Part shown: positions 24,465-33,624 of the stretch, piece by piece | Numbering within the stretch: the stretch's first letter is position 1 | How the letters are laid out: each line of letters starts with the position of its first letter | Assembly (NCBI GenBank): GCA_964512995.1 | Contig: CAZELM010000042.1 | Location: 1 to 33,923 of the forward strand | Length of the DNA stretch: 33,923 nt | Origin: CAZELM01 sp964512995 | Lineage (GTDB): Bacteria > CSSED10-310 | Direction of reading: 5' to 3' | Notes under the pieces: generated by a model | Seen by the model: the letters and a program-made list of their open reading frames with translations, nothing else | Told to the model about the DNA's origin: nothing | Database searches by the model: none | Made by a program: the position numbers and the translations under genes

Positions 24465-27078
24465 CAAACCTGAAAAATGACAGCTCATACCGATTGGTAC
24501 CCCGGTGGCGGGTCAGATCCTGACATTGTATCTGAAAAACACCATTTTTCAGATAATTGATTTTGCGCTCGAGTGATTGTGCCTTGGGAATCTGATTCAG
24601 CCGGGTGTAAACATCTGCCAGAAGCACATATCCAAACAGATTATCCACTGAAATGTGTGTCCAGAGCGCACGACCACGCTCCAGAGCCGCCTGCGCCAGC
24701 TTCAGATCGTTTCGTTGAAGATAGATGTGTCCAAGCAGATTATGATAATCGGCAATGTGGGGTGTATGTCCAAGGCCGATCATTAACACGTTTTCGGCAG
24801 ACTCCATGTTTCCATTTTGGATGAAATACCACGCTGCATTGACAATGACATCCGGATCAGAGGAATGTTGGTAAGCCGCCATCATCAGCATATGATCGAT
24901 GGGATCCTGGAAACCGGATTGCTCCAGAATCTGTATGAATGGCATCAATAAATGGAGATAAGGCTGACTGAAATCCGTTGGAAGGATGACCAGTCCGATG
25001 AAATTCATGGTATCACGGATTAACTCCTGATATAACCCTCGATGAGAATTCCAGAAGGGTTCTTTCGCCAGTTCCGGGTTCAGGAGCAGGGCAGTCCAGA
25101 GATCTCTTCGAGCAGTCCGTTCATTTCCGAGGAGCAGATTCAGGATACCTACATCAAATCGATAGATCCCCTTTTCATCAGAAGGCTCCAGCAACTTGGC
25201 AATCTCAAGTTGCTTCAGCGCTTTTGGCAGTTCGCGCATTTCGGAGTATTGGGATCCGAGATGATATCGGTAAAATGCATCGTTGGGGTTTAGCTGGACC
25301 GCTTTCTGAAACTCCCGTACAACATCATCCGGTTTGTTCATCTGTTTTGCGCAGAGCGCCAGATAATAATGGGGATGCGCCCGTAATGGCTCGATGGCGG
25401 CTGCAATCTGAAATGTCGATCGGACGGTCTCCCAATCCGTTGTCTTCAACAGGGTTTGTGCCTTTTTTACATAGAAATTACCGAGCCACGGCAATAAGGC
25501 AAAAATGCAGATGACAGTTGTCAGTACAAGTCGCCAATGAGCGGAAACATTTTGGGAAACATCGCGAACCTTGACCGATGATTTCTCCCGTGACGGGTCC
25601 AGGGCATGTGCGGATGTGATCATGGCCAGCAATATCATGAGAAAGGGACCCGTGTCCTGTGTATGCAGCCGATAATTGAAAAACAGGTCTATCCACACGG
25701 CTGCACTGACGGCAATCCAGGATTTCATTTCCAGGTTGGCCGGCCGCGACCGGAAAAATGTAACAGCGATCAGAAAGAGGATGAACATGCAGGCACCGAT
25801 GATTCCGGTACCGACCAGGATATCAATGTAGGCATTGTGGGCTTCAAAGAGAAATTGCCGGGTTGGTACATCAATCGGGTTCACATGGGATAATGCCTGG
25901 GGGTAGATGTATCGGTTGGTTCCCAATCCATACCCAAAGAAGGGCCGATCCGTGATCAGATTCCAGAAAATTCGCCAGGCCTGGTAGCGTTGGCTGCCTT
26001 CCAGGTCAAAAATGGTGATGAATCGATAGTAAATTCCTTTAAACAGTACACAAACTGTGATAGCTGACAGAAGGACTGCCCCAATGCCCCCAGAAATGAC
26101 CCGCCATGGAATGGATTTTTTGTACAGCATGGCGATAAGGATGGCATACACCATCAGAACGATCCAACCTTCCCGGGAGTAAGAATAGACGAGAATATAG
26201 AATAGACTCCCCAAAAAACCGCTCCCCGCTATAATGCGGGTAGCCAGAGGATGCTTGTCGAAGATGTATGGCAACCAGAGTGGTATTGTCAGGAGTATGG
26301 GAAAGATGGCATAGTTCGGATGCCGTTCGAAAACAAAAATCCGGAATCGAAGCCCTTCCTGCCATCCCATGTGGAATATCCGGATTCCCGCCGAGACGAA
26401 AGTAAATAATACATAGGAGCCGACCAGTGCCAATAAAAACTGGACCAGCATTTTACGATTTTCCTCATCCGTGGATACCGTGCAGATAGCCATGAACAGA
26501 TACAAATCCAGGAGCAGTATCCCTAAATGCCGGGCAGTGGCATACGGGTATACCGAAACAGATACACCAATCATGACGATGAGGAGGTAAATGGAGAAAA
26601 CAGCAATGGCTCTGAGTTGGCAGGAGAAAAATCGACATCCAGACACGCAGATCAGTTCGAGTCCCAGGAAAAATCCAGCCAGTAAACTCCAGGGATCCCG
26701 TTCCAGATGCAGTTCCGTTAACGGCGCAGCCGAAAGCCCGATCAGCAGAATGAGGTGAGCCAACTCAAATTTGGATTTTTTACAAAAAATACCGGACAGG
26801 AACGTAAAAAACGGCACATAGCACAGGATGATGAATCGACGCTCCGGTAATATCGAGATCGTACTCAAACTCCCTCCCAGAATCAGAATGAATAACGAAC
26901 AGCGTGTCAGCAGGCGGGGGTTCAGTCCGGGGCGATCTCCGGACAGACTCCACGCAACAAGGCCGGTTCCCATACCGATGATGAGGTCCAGTGGAGCGGT
27001 TTGAGGGCTGACAAACAACCACAGCGAGACTGCCAGAACGATCTGGAGGATTGGAGTGAAACGCAAGATGCTGTTCAT
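24454..27078 (-). CDS. O-antigen ligase (Wzy_C) with TPR tail
   Basis: An 874-residue protein with about eleven or twelve hydrophobic segments in the first 500 residues. The Wzy_C signature region reads PFFGYGLGTNRYIYP, then FEAHNAYIDILVGTGIIGA, with the conserved His, and is typical of O-antigen ligase/polymerase proteins. After about residue 540 there are TPR-type repeats, for example KPDDVVREFQKAVQLNPNDA and YRYHLGSQYSEMRELPKALK. Such ligase-TPR fusions are known in several Gram-negative groups. AAAGGA lies before the ATG. Its end overlaps the glycosyltransferase by 11 nt. It joins or polymerises a glycan on the outer face of the inner membrane, with lipid A, protein or another acceptor not determined. 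Confidence 0.88.
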   Translation of the reverse strand: MNSILRFTPILQIVLAVSLWLFVSPQTAPLDLIIGMGTGLVAWSLSGDRPGLNPRLLTRCSLFILILGGSLSTISILPERRFIILCYVPFFTFLSGIFCKKSKFELAHLILLIGLSAAPLTELHLERDPWSLLAGFFLGLELICVSGCRFFSCQLRAIAVFSIYLLIVMIGVSVSVYPYATARHLGILLLDLYLFMAICTVSTDEENRKMLVQFLLALVGSYVLFTFVSAGIRIFHMGWQEGLRFRIFVFERHPNYAIFPILLTIPLWLPYIFDKHPLATRIIAGSGFLGSLFYILVYSYSREGWIVLMVYAILIAMLYKKSIPWRVISGGIGAVLLSAITVCVLFKGIYYRFITIFDLEGSQRYQAWRIFWNLITDRPFFGYGLGTNRYIYPQALSHVNPIDVPTRQFLFEAHNAYIDILVGTGIIGACMFILFLIAVTFFRSRPANLEMKSWIAVSAAVWIDLFFNYRLHTQDTGPFLMILLAMITSAHALDPSREKSSVKVRDVSQNVSAHWRLVLTTVICIFALLPWLGNFYVKKAQTLLKTTDWETVRSTFQIAAAIEPLRAHPHYYLALCAKQMNKPDDVVREFQKAVQLNPNDAFYRYHLGSQYSEMRELPKALKQLEIAKLLEPSDEKGIYRFDVGILNLLLGNERTARRDLWTALLLNPELAKEPFWNSHRGLYQELIRDTMNFIGLVILPTDFSQPYLHLLMPFIQILEQSGFQDPIDHMLMMAAYQHSSDPDVIVNAAWYFIQNGNMESAENVLMIGLGHTPHIADYHNLLGHIYLQRNDLKLAQAALERGRALWTHISVDNLFGYVLLADVYTRLNQIPKAQSLERKINYLKNGVFQIQCQDLTRHRGTNRYELSFFRFVNP

Positions 27079-27121
27079 AGAACGTCCTTTACTGGATCTG
27101 ATCTGAGTGAAGGATCATGAC

Positions 27122-28834
27122 CTACCACTCAAAATCATACTGATTTTCAAGGGAAATGGATGTGGCGTGTTCCGGTTTTTTTTCAAACAGAAGCCAAGGC
27201 AGTCGCTGAAAGCGTATCGTCAGATCATCGAGATGTTCTCCAAAAAGAAGTTGCACTGATCGTGTCGGATGCAGGCGCGGAACACGAACCATAAAATAGT
27301 CGTATGCCGAAAACCGTAAATCTGTCTTGATCCCATTGGCAGTCGAAAAAACTTCCGGCCGAAATGTCGTTTCCTGTGACAGCCAGGGCTCCCGATACCG
27401 GATCGGCATGTGCGTTAGAACCGCAAATGGATTATGAACAGTGCCATGTTTTCTGATCACATAATACTGATCGATGTGATCAAAAGGCGTATGATCGGTC
27501 AACCGGCTGCGGGTATCGATTAACAGCATTCTGAGAGAGCGATTAGCCGGCAACTGTTCGATGATCTCGAGTGCGGGAGAAACTTCTTTTTCGAATGCCA
27601 TGTAAAACTGAGTCGTATAAATTGAAAAAATCAGACAGACAATCCCACATGTGATATCCAGCAGATGTCGACCCGGGAAGTTACCTGACGGGAGCATCAG
27701 AACCAATGTGATAAATATCAGAAACGCGATCCGGTTATACAGCCATACGGCTGTGAGCATCGAATAAGGGCAGATAATATATATCAGAATCATCAGGAGG
27801 ATCAGCATCGGGCGGACGGCAGATATGTCCTTAGATTTCCATGCCCGGATCGCTGGAAAAGTTCGGGAATGATGTGCAAAAAACAGAACAAGATAGAAAA
27901 CCATGATTCCGACAAGGAGCCAGAAGAAGAACCGGAAACCATTCGTTCCATCACCACTGATAACAAATTCCGGAAAAAAACGTAGTTTGTTGGAAATGGG
28001 AGCCATCCGGAAGGATTTTTTCAGGAAATAGTCGTCGGCTGCGGTATAGACCAGAGAATGATACCATACCAGACTGACAATTCCGGTCGGAATGAATGCA
28101 ATCACAAGGTTACGGATTTTGTTTCTGAATGAGTGATTGCCGGTCAGGAGAATGGCAGGGATGAGTATGATAGCCAGCAACCATGCAAATAAATGTGAGA
28201 AGAAAAGAAGCAGCGTCAGGACTGGCAGCACGAAGTACGCCCGTTTGGCCTGAGCAACCTGAATACTCCATCCCAATGTAAAAATCAGAATCGGAATGGA
28301 AAGAAGAAACGGCATGAATCCCCATGCCATGTTGAAATTGTAAAGAACGGGCAAGGTGAGAAACACATACGCGGCATTCTGTCCTACGGATTTCAGAAAG
28401 TAAACGATCGAGAGAGCCGTCAGAATGATATAGATGGACAGGATCACCTTCCCGACAAATTCCACGGTTTCACTTGTGTCCAGCGGAATCCATGGGAGAA
28501 AATGAAGAACATTCGTGACACTGTCGTAGAGGAATTTGCCGAGAATAAATGTTGCAGAATATGGAGTAAACCAGTTGTGCGTGAATGGCTGGGAGTCACT
28601 CGGTTGGGAAAGATGAAATTCGGATGCGATCTGGACCAACGCCAGATGGACCGGATGATCAACGAACGGATAGACATCGACAGACCAGACCGGCATCAAT
28701 AAAAAACTCAGTGTAATAATAAATCCCGTGATAAAGATATGAGTTCCATTGATGCGGGGAGGCGTTTTTGAAATGTTATCGCATGAGGCAGAAATCATCT
28801 CCTGCATCATGCGATATTTGAGAGAAATTATCAA
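27122..28834 (-). CDS. Polytopic membrane protein, possibly GT-C-like
   Basis: The 570-residue product has about ten hydrophobic segments. After a first helix at about 32-50 it has DVYPFVDHPVHLALVQ, which recalls the D-x-P-x-H-L loop of GT-C-like proteins, but no further motif is diagnostic. The last 150 residues are soluble. The start shown is a TTG overlapping the thioredoxin stop (TTGA); ATG codons at 28810 and 28798 are alternatives and no Shine-Dalgarno decides between them. It is translated after the thioredoxin and 43 nt before the O-antigen-ligase gene. The function cannot be stated. Confidence 0.7.
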   Translation of the reverse strand: MIISLKYRMMQEMISASCDNISKTPPRINGTHIFITGFIITLSFLLMPVWSVDVYPFVDHPVHLALVQIASEFHLSQPSDSQPFTHNWFTPYSATFILGKFLYDSVTNVLHFLPWIPLDTSETVEFVGKVILSIYIILTALSIVYFLKSVGQNAAYVFLTLPVLYNFNMAWGFMPFLLSIPILIFTLGWSIQVAQAKRAYFVLPVLTLLLFFSHLFAWLLAIILIPAILLTGNHSFRNKIRNLVIAFIPTGIVSLVWYHSLVYTAADDYFLKKSFRMAPISNKLRFFPEFVISGDGTNGFRFFFWLLVGIMVFYLVLFFAHHSRTFPAIRAWKSKDISAVRPMLILLMILIYIICPYSMLTAVWLYNRIAFLIFITLVLMLPSGNFPGRHLLDITCGIVCLIFSIYTTQFYMAFEKEVSPALEIIEQLPANRSLRMLLIDTRSRLTDHTPFDHIDQYYVIRKHGTVHNPFAVLTHMPIRYREPWLSQETTFRPEVFSTANGIKTDLRFSAYDYFMVRVPRLHPTRSVQLLFGEHLDDLTIRFQRLPWLLFEKKPEHATSISLENQYDFEW

Positions 28835-29376
28835 TTGACCAGAAGCGGATCCATCAACTCCATATAATCACGTTTGTTCCGGACTCCAGAAAGCCGGTGA
28901 ACCGGTTTCCCGTCTTTAAATACAATGATTGTCGGGATCCCCTGTATTTGGAATGAATGAGCAATGTCCGGATACTGTTCCGTATTGAGTTTTGCAATCA
29001 TCGCTTTCCCGTCATACTCCCGGGCCAGTGCATCGATTGTTGGCGTGAGACGTTTGCACGGTCCACACCACGATGCCCAGAAATCGACCAGAACAGGTTT
29101 ATTTGAATTCATCACAATATCGTTGAAGTTCGCATCATTCAGATGGATGACAGTTCCTCCGGTATTCTCTGAAAGGGACGTCTGAACGTTTGAAGATTGA
29201 CTGGTCTGATCCGGTTCATCCAGAGGATTAATTGTATGGACCGTGTTTTTCTGATTATCAGTGGAAGACCTTCCACGTGAGGGTGCCATTCAAGTGGATA
29301 TTCCGAGTTTCGGCAATATCCAGAGTTGAAGAGCGAAGTATATTCCCATGAATAACATGATATGCCAGAATTTCAT
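28831..29376 (-). CDS. Membrane-anchored thioredoxin, putative selenoprotein (in-frame TGA)
   Basis: Read from ATG 29376 with TGA at 29292-29290 decoded as selenocysteine, the protein has 181 residues. Residues 1-28 form a single helix (MKFWHIMLFMGIYFALQ, ending LPKLGIST). Sec29 is followed by a 45-residue polar linker and a thioredoxin fold with WCGPCK (Cys104, Cys107) and a cis-Pro in GIPT. The start has AAAGGAG eight nt upstream. The alternative, a conventional thioredoxin starting at the ATG next to the TGA (29289), lacks any Shine-Dalgarno and has an unexplained polar extension. A SECIS-like hairpin lies just downstream of the TGA. If TGA is a plain stop, the two frames would be a 28-residue membrane peptide coupled to a cytoplasmic thioredoxin. 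Thioredoxin part certain; Sec decoding is inference. Confidence 0.8.
29258..29280 (-). promoter_or_regulatory. Candidate bacterial SECIS hairpin
   Basis: On the minus strand, starting 18 nt after the in-frame TGA, is the loop AGGUCU flanked by GUGGA and UCCAC, a perfect 5-bp stem. Below it a bulged C and a further UCA/UGA pairing extend the stem to eight pairs. The E. coli fdhF SECIS has the same AGGUCU loop, starting 17 nt after its UGA, with a single bulged base in the stem (from memory). The loop G and U are the bases SelB contacts. The match in loop, distance and bulge is why this is called SECIS-like rather than a chance hairpin. Confidence 0.72.
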
Positions 29377-29574
29377 TCGTATTACTCCTTTCGGGTCGAT
29401 TCATCTCAAGTAACTCACAGAGTTAGACACTTAAATCTGAAAAAGGTTTCATCTGATCCATTTAATATTTGTACCGGCTGTTTCCTGAAAAGGGATGATT
29501 GCTGTCATCCGATAATGCGTTCCGAAGCATCCGGCAGTTTCAGCTTGTCAATATGGAATCGAAGAAGTAATATC

Positions 29575-30735
29575 ATGCCGATGAAGATTTTGTTTTTGGG
29601 CATCTCTGGATATGAATACCCGCATGTACGGGTCAGATGTTATCGTTTCGCCGAGCAGTTACGGGCGAATGGTATCGATGCGGAAGTCTTGTCCTTCAAG
29701 GATCACCTGGCTTCCCACTATTCCGAATCCGAAATGTATGGATTACGGGATCGGGATCGGGTACGGTTGGTTTTCAAATCATTGCCTCGGTTGTGGCGGT
29801 CGTCTGATTCGATTCTGTACCTGCAGAAGCTGCATTATCATACCGCCGGCGCACAACTGCTGATCCGATGGCTGAATCGGCCGTTCATATTGGATTACGA
29901 TGACTATGACATCGGCACAGATCATCATGGATCGGGTCTTTTTTGCGGGTTCAATCGACCCCTGCTCAATCGGTTTTTCTATGGGCACACCACGGATTAT
30001 GACATTCTGGAGCAGTCGGCTCGGAAAGCCTGTGCCTGTATCGCAGCCAGTCATTATTTACTGGAAATATTGAAGCCGTTCAATCCGAATGTGTTTTATG
30101 TCCCGACGGGTGCCGATACCCAACGGTTCACTCCCTCGGTTCCCCCGGTTCATGCCGATCGATCTGAAATCATTCTCCTCTGGACGGGCATCATCTGGGG
30201 GGAAGCCATCGCAGAGAATCTCTATTTTCTGGCGGATGTTCTGATGGATGTCAGGATACGATTCCCCAATGTAAAACTGCGGATTGTGGGTCAGGGGGAG
30301 TCTCTGAACAATGTTATAGCGTATTTTTCGGAGTTGAATTTGATGGAGGCACTGGAAATCATCCATTGGGTTCCACCGGATCAGATGCCATTCGTTCTTC
30401 AGGAAGCAGATATTGGATTATTGCCAATGATCAAAGATACGCCCTGGACCCGATCGAAGTCACCAACCAAACTGTTTGAATACCTTGCTGCTGGATTGCC
30501 GGTTGTAGCCAGTCCGACCGGTGAAGTGAATCATGTGATCCGGAATGGTCAGAACGGGTGTCTCGCTTCGGATCGGGACCAATTTGCTGCCGCGATCCTG
30601 CGGTTCTGCGAAGATCCGGAATGGCGGTCCCGGATTGCCGGAGCAGCTCGAAGATCCGCAGAAACCGAATTCAGCCAGGATATCCTGGGCAAGCGTCTGG
30701 CAATGATATTGACAGAGAAATTACACCTGACCTGA
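29575..30735 (+). CDS. GT-B glycosyltransferase (GT4-like)
   Basis: The 386-residue protein begins MPMKILFLGISGYEYPHVRVR, a usual GT4 opening strand. The C-terminal half has PTGADTQRFTP, ILLWTGIIWGEAIAE and KSPTKLFEYLAAGLPVVAS with the donor-binding Glu, then RIAGAARRSAETEFS. An upstream in-frame ATG at 29362 would add 71 residues of atypical sequence and lacks a Shine-Dalgarno, so 29575 is preferred, though its own ribosome site is weak. It is divergent from the thioredoxin gene. Probably adds a sugar to the same glycan as the 23163 enzyme; donor unknown. Confidence 0.9.
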   Translation: MPMKILFLGISGYEYPHVRVRCYRFAEQLRANGIDAEVLSFKDHLASHYSESEMYGLRDRDRVRLVFKSLPRLWRSSDSILYLQKLHYHTAGAQLLIRWLNRPFILDYDDYDIGTDHHGSGLFCGFNRPLLNRFFYGHTTDYDILEQSARKACACIAASHYLLEILKPFNPNVFYVPTGADTQRFTPSVPPVHADRSEIILLWTGIIWGEAIAENLYFLADVLMDVRIRFPNVKLRIVGQGESLNNVIAYFSELNLMEALEIIHWVPPDQMPFVLQEADIGLLPMIKDTPWTRSKSPTKLFEYLAAGLPVVASPTGEVNHVIRNGQNGCLASDRDQFAAAILRFCEDPEWRSRIAGAARRSAETEFSQDILGKRLAMILTEKLHLT

Positions 30736-30844
30736 TCCAGGTCCAGGACGTTCCCATTTTTCCCTCCCCGGTACTGAATTTGCACATAAATTTTGTTGAT
30801 TCTTCATGCAGGAATCGTTTTCTTTTATCAGAATGAGGTAATCC

Positions 30845-33586
30845 ATGCGCATCGTGATATCAGTCATATCGATAATAGCAGGATTCTGGTTTTCGTTTTT
30901 GGGAGGAGTTGGATATGCAATGGACCTGGATGTCCCATTGAATGCTTCCCCTTCGACCGCGGATCTGGGATTTGTCTGGGAGACGGTTGTCAATGAAATC
31001 GACCAGCAGGTTGTGATGAGAATCACCATCCCGGAAGTGTCGGTCAGCACGCGAGATATCGGAGACAGCTTCTATACCGTGATTGAGATACCTGAAGCGG
31101 GGAATACTGGAAGAACCGGAGAGCCGATGTTACCGATGATCGGTGGTTTATATCAGATCTCCGATCGGCTCGCTCCGGAAGTCACGATCCGGATCATCCG
31201 TTCCCATCAGGAAAAACTCACGCACTCGGTCTTGCCGTGCCAGGAAGATCAGGAAGTCGATGATATCATCGCGGTCCAGGATTATCGGGATGCTGCTGAT
31301 AGCGGATCGAGCTGGTATCCGAGTCAACGCGTATTTGTGGAAGAACCGGTCATACTCCGTGATATACGTCTCCTGCCCGTCGCCTTTTATCCCGTGCAGT
31401 ATGATGCCAGAACAAACACCATTGACATCATCGAGGAAGCCGAACTGGTCATTCACATGAAGCCGGCTCCGTCTGCCAACATACTGAGGGAACGCGGTCC
31501 GTATTCTGCGACGTGGGATGCCTTCTATCGAGCACTAATTCCCAATTATTCGTGTCCCTGGACTCAGGCCAGGGATCGAAATGTGCCAGAGCACTATCTG
31601 CTGATCATGCCGGATCTGTTTGAAAGCCGGTGCCAGGGATTTATTGCCTGGAAAGAACAACAGGGATTTATCGTCGATGTCCTGAAGCTCTCTCAGATCG
31701 GCACGAATCCAACTGCAGAATCGATCAAACAAGCGATTCTCACCCAGTATAATACCGAGAATCGTCCGGTTTATGCGTCCATTATTGGCAGCACCAACAC
31801 ATTTCCGATCCATGAATCCCGGGATCAGTACTATTATGGCGATTTTGATGACGATCTGTTTTACTCTCAGTTATCAGGCACAGATCTGCTACCGGACATT
31901 TTTCTGTCACGTTATCCGGCTGTGGACCCGGATGAGTTAACCGTGATGCTGTCACGAATTCTATATTATGAACAGACGCCCAATATGACGGATCTTTCAT
32001 ACTATAAGACCGGAATGATGGCGTGTTCGAATCTCTATGCCAGCCAGGAGATTGTCAAGGAACAAACACGGGAACGCCTGGAGACCAATCTGGATTATGA
32101 AACGGTTCATACGATGTACGACTGGCAGAATCATTCCGATCCCGTTTCCACCGTGCTAAGCTGGATCAATCAAGGGGTATCGCTCATCAATTATCGGGGA
32201 GAGGGCTGGCGGGATGGCTGGCATCCACTACACGTTTCTCAATATTATATCGAGTGGCCAGAAGTTTATACATTGCAGAATATCCGGAAATTCCCGGTGA
32301 TTACCTCCATCGGCTGCGGTGTTGCCATGTTCGATGGATATACGGAATGCTTCGGCCATGCCTGGATGGCATTGGGAACGCCGGCAGAGCCAAAGGGTGC
32401 TGTTGCATTCATGGGTCCAACCTGGAATACGCGGACAACGATCAATAACTGGATCGATCGAGGCATTTATCGCGGATTCTGTTATCATAATATCACACGA
32501 TCCGGCCCTGCATTTAATTACGGAAAAATTTATGCATATACGCATTTTCTTGGAACCCAATACATGACCAATGATATCCCGACTCATATGCGGGAATATA
32601 TATTGTTCGGAAATCCGGATTTGTTTTGGCGGACGGATATCCCCAGAACGGCCAATGTGTATCATGCATGGCCTCCGGATGCCATCGGCCATGGAATCGT
32701 CATCATCGATGATACCGGCAAAAAGGTTGCCAATGCACAAATATCTTTCCTGAAGGACAACGAACGCCGCGTGTATGTCACCAACAGCGGCGGAGGATGC
32801 TTTATTCAGATGGATGATATTACGGAACCGATATCATGCACCATCACCGGGTGGAATCTGATTCCGGTGTTTTCAACCTTCGATCTTCCACCGGAAGGAG
32901 ATGACGGGGATCTGGTGATCACCGAAGTGAAACCAGATATCCAGACAACGGGAACAACGGGAGATAAAGTGGAGATTGCCAATCTGGAGCTTGAAACAAC
33001 GGTCAATCTGAAGGGATGGACCATTGGGGATCTGGATGGCTATGATGTTCCATTCGTGGAACAGGATGCATTCCTGGGACCACAGAAGATTGCAGTGATC
33101 GAATTCGTTGGATTTGAAGGCGTCGAAAGCGTTGAAATGACATCGTATGGACTCCTGATAAAATCCCGGTCCGTCATCGGTCTGTCTTCCGAGGAAGATA
33201 CGTGTATATTGCGAAACACAATCGGCAGAATCCGGGATGCGATCTGCTGGCATAATCGAACCGGAATCGGATCGACCAATGTATCTATCGACATGTCCAA
33301 GCTGACTCAGCCGACAACATCGGTGTCAATGGGTTTCCGTGCCTGGTGGACGGGTCCGGATGAAGTAACACAGGAAACCTATGAACTCTACGCTATCGAC
33401 TGGTCCTCATTTGCCGGTCCGGGCGGTCCGGATTCTCCCGGCTCCATCCAACGGATCGGGATTCCTGGTTCCGGAGTCTATGATTCTCCAGCATACTTCC
33501 GAGTTGCTGCAGGTACGAATTTTGGTGTCTACACCTTTCCCGCTCCCAGTGATCTGGCACTGGATCGATTCGTTCACCTGAAATAG
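30845..33586 (+). CDS. Gingipain-like C25 peptidase with lamin-tail domain
   Basis: The 913-residue protein has a signal peptide (MRIVISVISIIAGFWFSFLG, cleavage near residue 25). Residues about 50-230 match the C25 propeptide-like region. The catalytic part has NYRGEGWRDGWHP (449-461) and a Cys at 491 in SIGCGVAMFDG. Gingipain R has GHG at this place, with its Cys 33 residues on; here the His is Glu453, and His460 is 31 residues before Cys491. Residues about 690-850 (GDLVITEVKP then NLKGWTIGDLDG) form a lamin-tail domain, often on secreted bacterial proteins. Likely a secreted surface protease or a protease-like scaffold. GAGG precedes the ATG. The stop is followed by 38 nt and then array R. 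Confidence 0.9.
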   Translation: MRIVISVISIIAGFWFSFLGGVGYAMDLDVPLNASPSTADLGFVWETVVNEIDQQVVMRITIPEVSVSTRDIGDSFYTVIEIPEAGNTGRTGEPMLPMIGGLYQISDRLAPEVTIRIIRSHQEKLTHSVLPCQEDQEVDDIIAVQDYRDAADSGSSWYPSQRVFVEEPVILRDIRLLPVAFYPVQYDARTNTIDIIEEAELVIHMKPAPSANILRERGPYSATWDAFYRALIPNYSCPWTQARDRNVPEHYLLIMPDLFESRCQGFIAWKEQQGFIVDVLKLSQIGTNPTAESIKQAILTQYNTENRPVYASIIGSTNTFPIHESRDQYYYGDFDDDLFYSQLSGTDLLPDIFLSRYPAVDPDELTVMLSRILYYEQTPNMTDLSYYKTGMMACSNLYASQEIVKEQTRERLETNLDYETVHTMYDWQNHSDPVSTVLSWINQGVSLINYRGEGWRDGWHPLHVSQYYIEWPEVYTLQNIRKFPVITSIGCGVAMFDGYTECFGHAWMALGTPAEPKGAVAFMGPTWNTRTTINNWIDRGIYRGFCYHNITRSGPAFNYGKIYAYTHFLGTQYMTNDIPTHMREYILFGNPDLFWRTDIPRTANVYHAWPPDAIGHGIVIIDDTGKKVANAQISFLKDNERRVYVTNSGGGCFIQMDDITEPISCTITGWNLIPVFSTFDLPPEGDDGDLVITEVKPDIQTTGTTGDKVEIANLELETTVNLKGWTIGDLDGYDVPFVEQDAFLGPQKIAVIEFVGFEGVESVEMTSYGLLIKSRSVIGLSSEEDTCILRNTIGRIRDAICWHNRTGIGSTNVSIDMSKLTQPTTSVSMGFRAWWTGPDEVTQETYELYAIDWSSFAGPGGPDSPGSIQRIGIPGSGVYDSPAYFRVAAGTNFGVYTFPAPSDLALDRFVHLK

Positions 33587-33624
33587 AAACACAGACGACT
33601 TACACCATCATCTGTTTATTGTAT

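Noticed and set aside
29287..29292. TGA as a sense codon from a changed genetic code
   Set aside because: Other genes here stop at TGA in expected places (for example 6985-6987, 24462-24464, 21718-21720, 10486-10488), so only this TGA is a recoding candidate.
29362..29574. N-terminal extension of the glycosyltransferase at 29575
   Set aside because: The added 71 residues do not resemble GT4 openings and lack a ribosome site.
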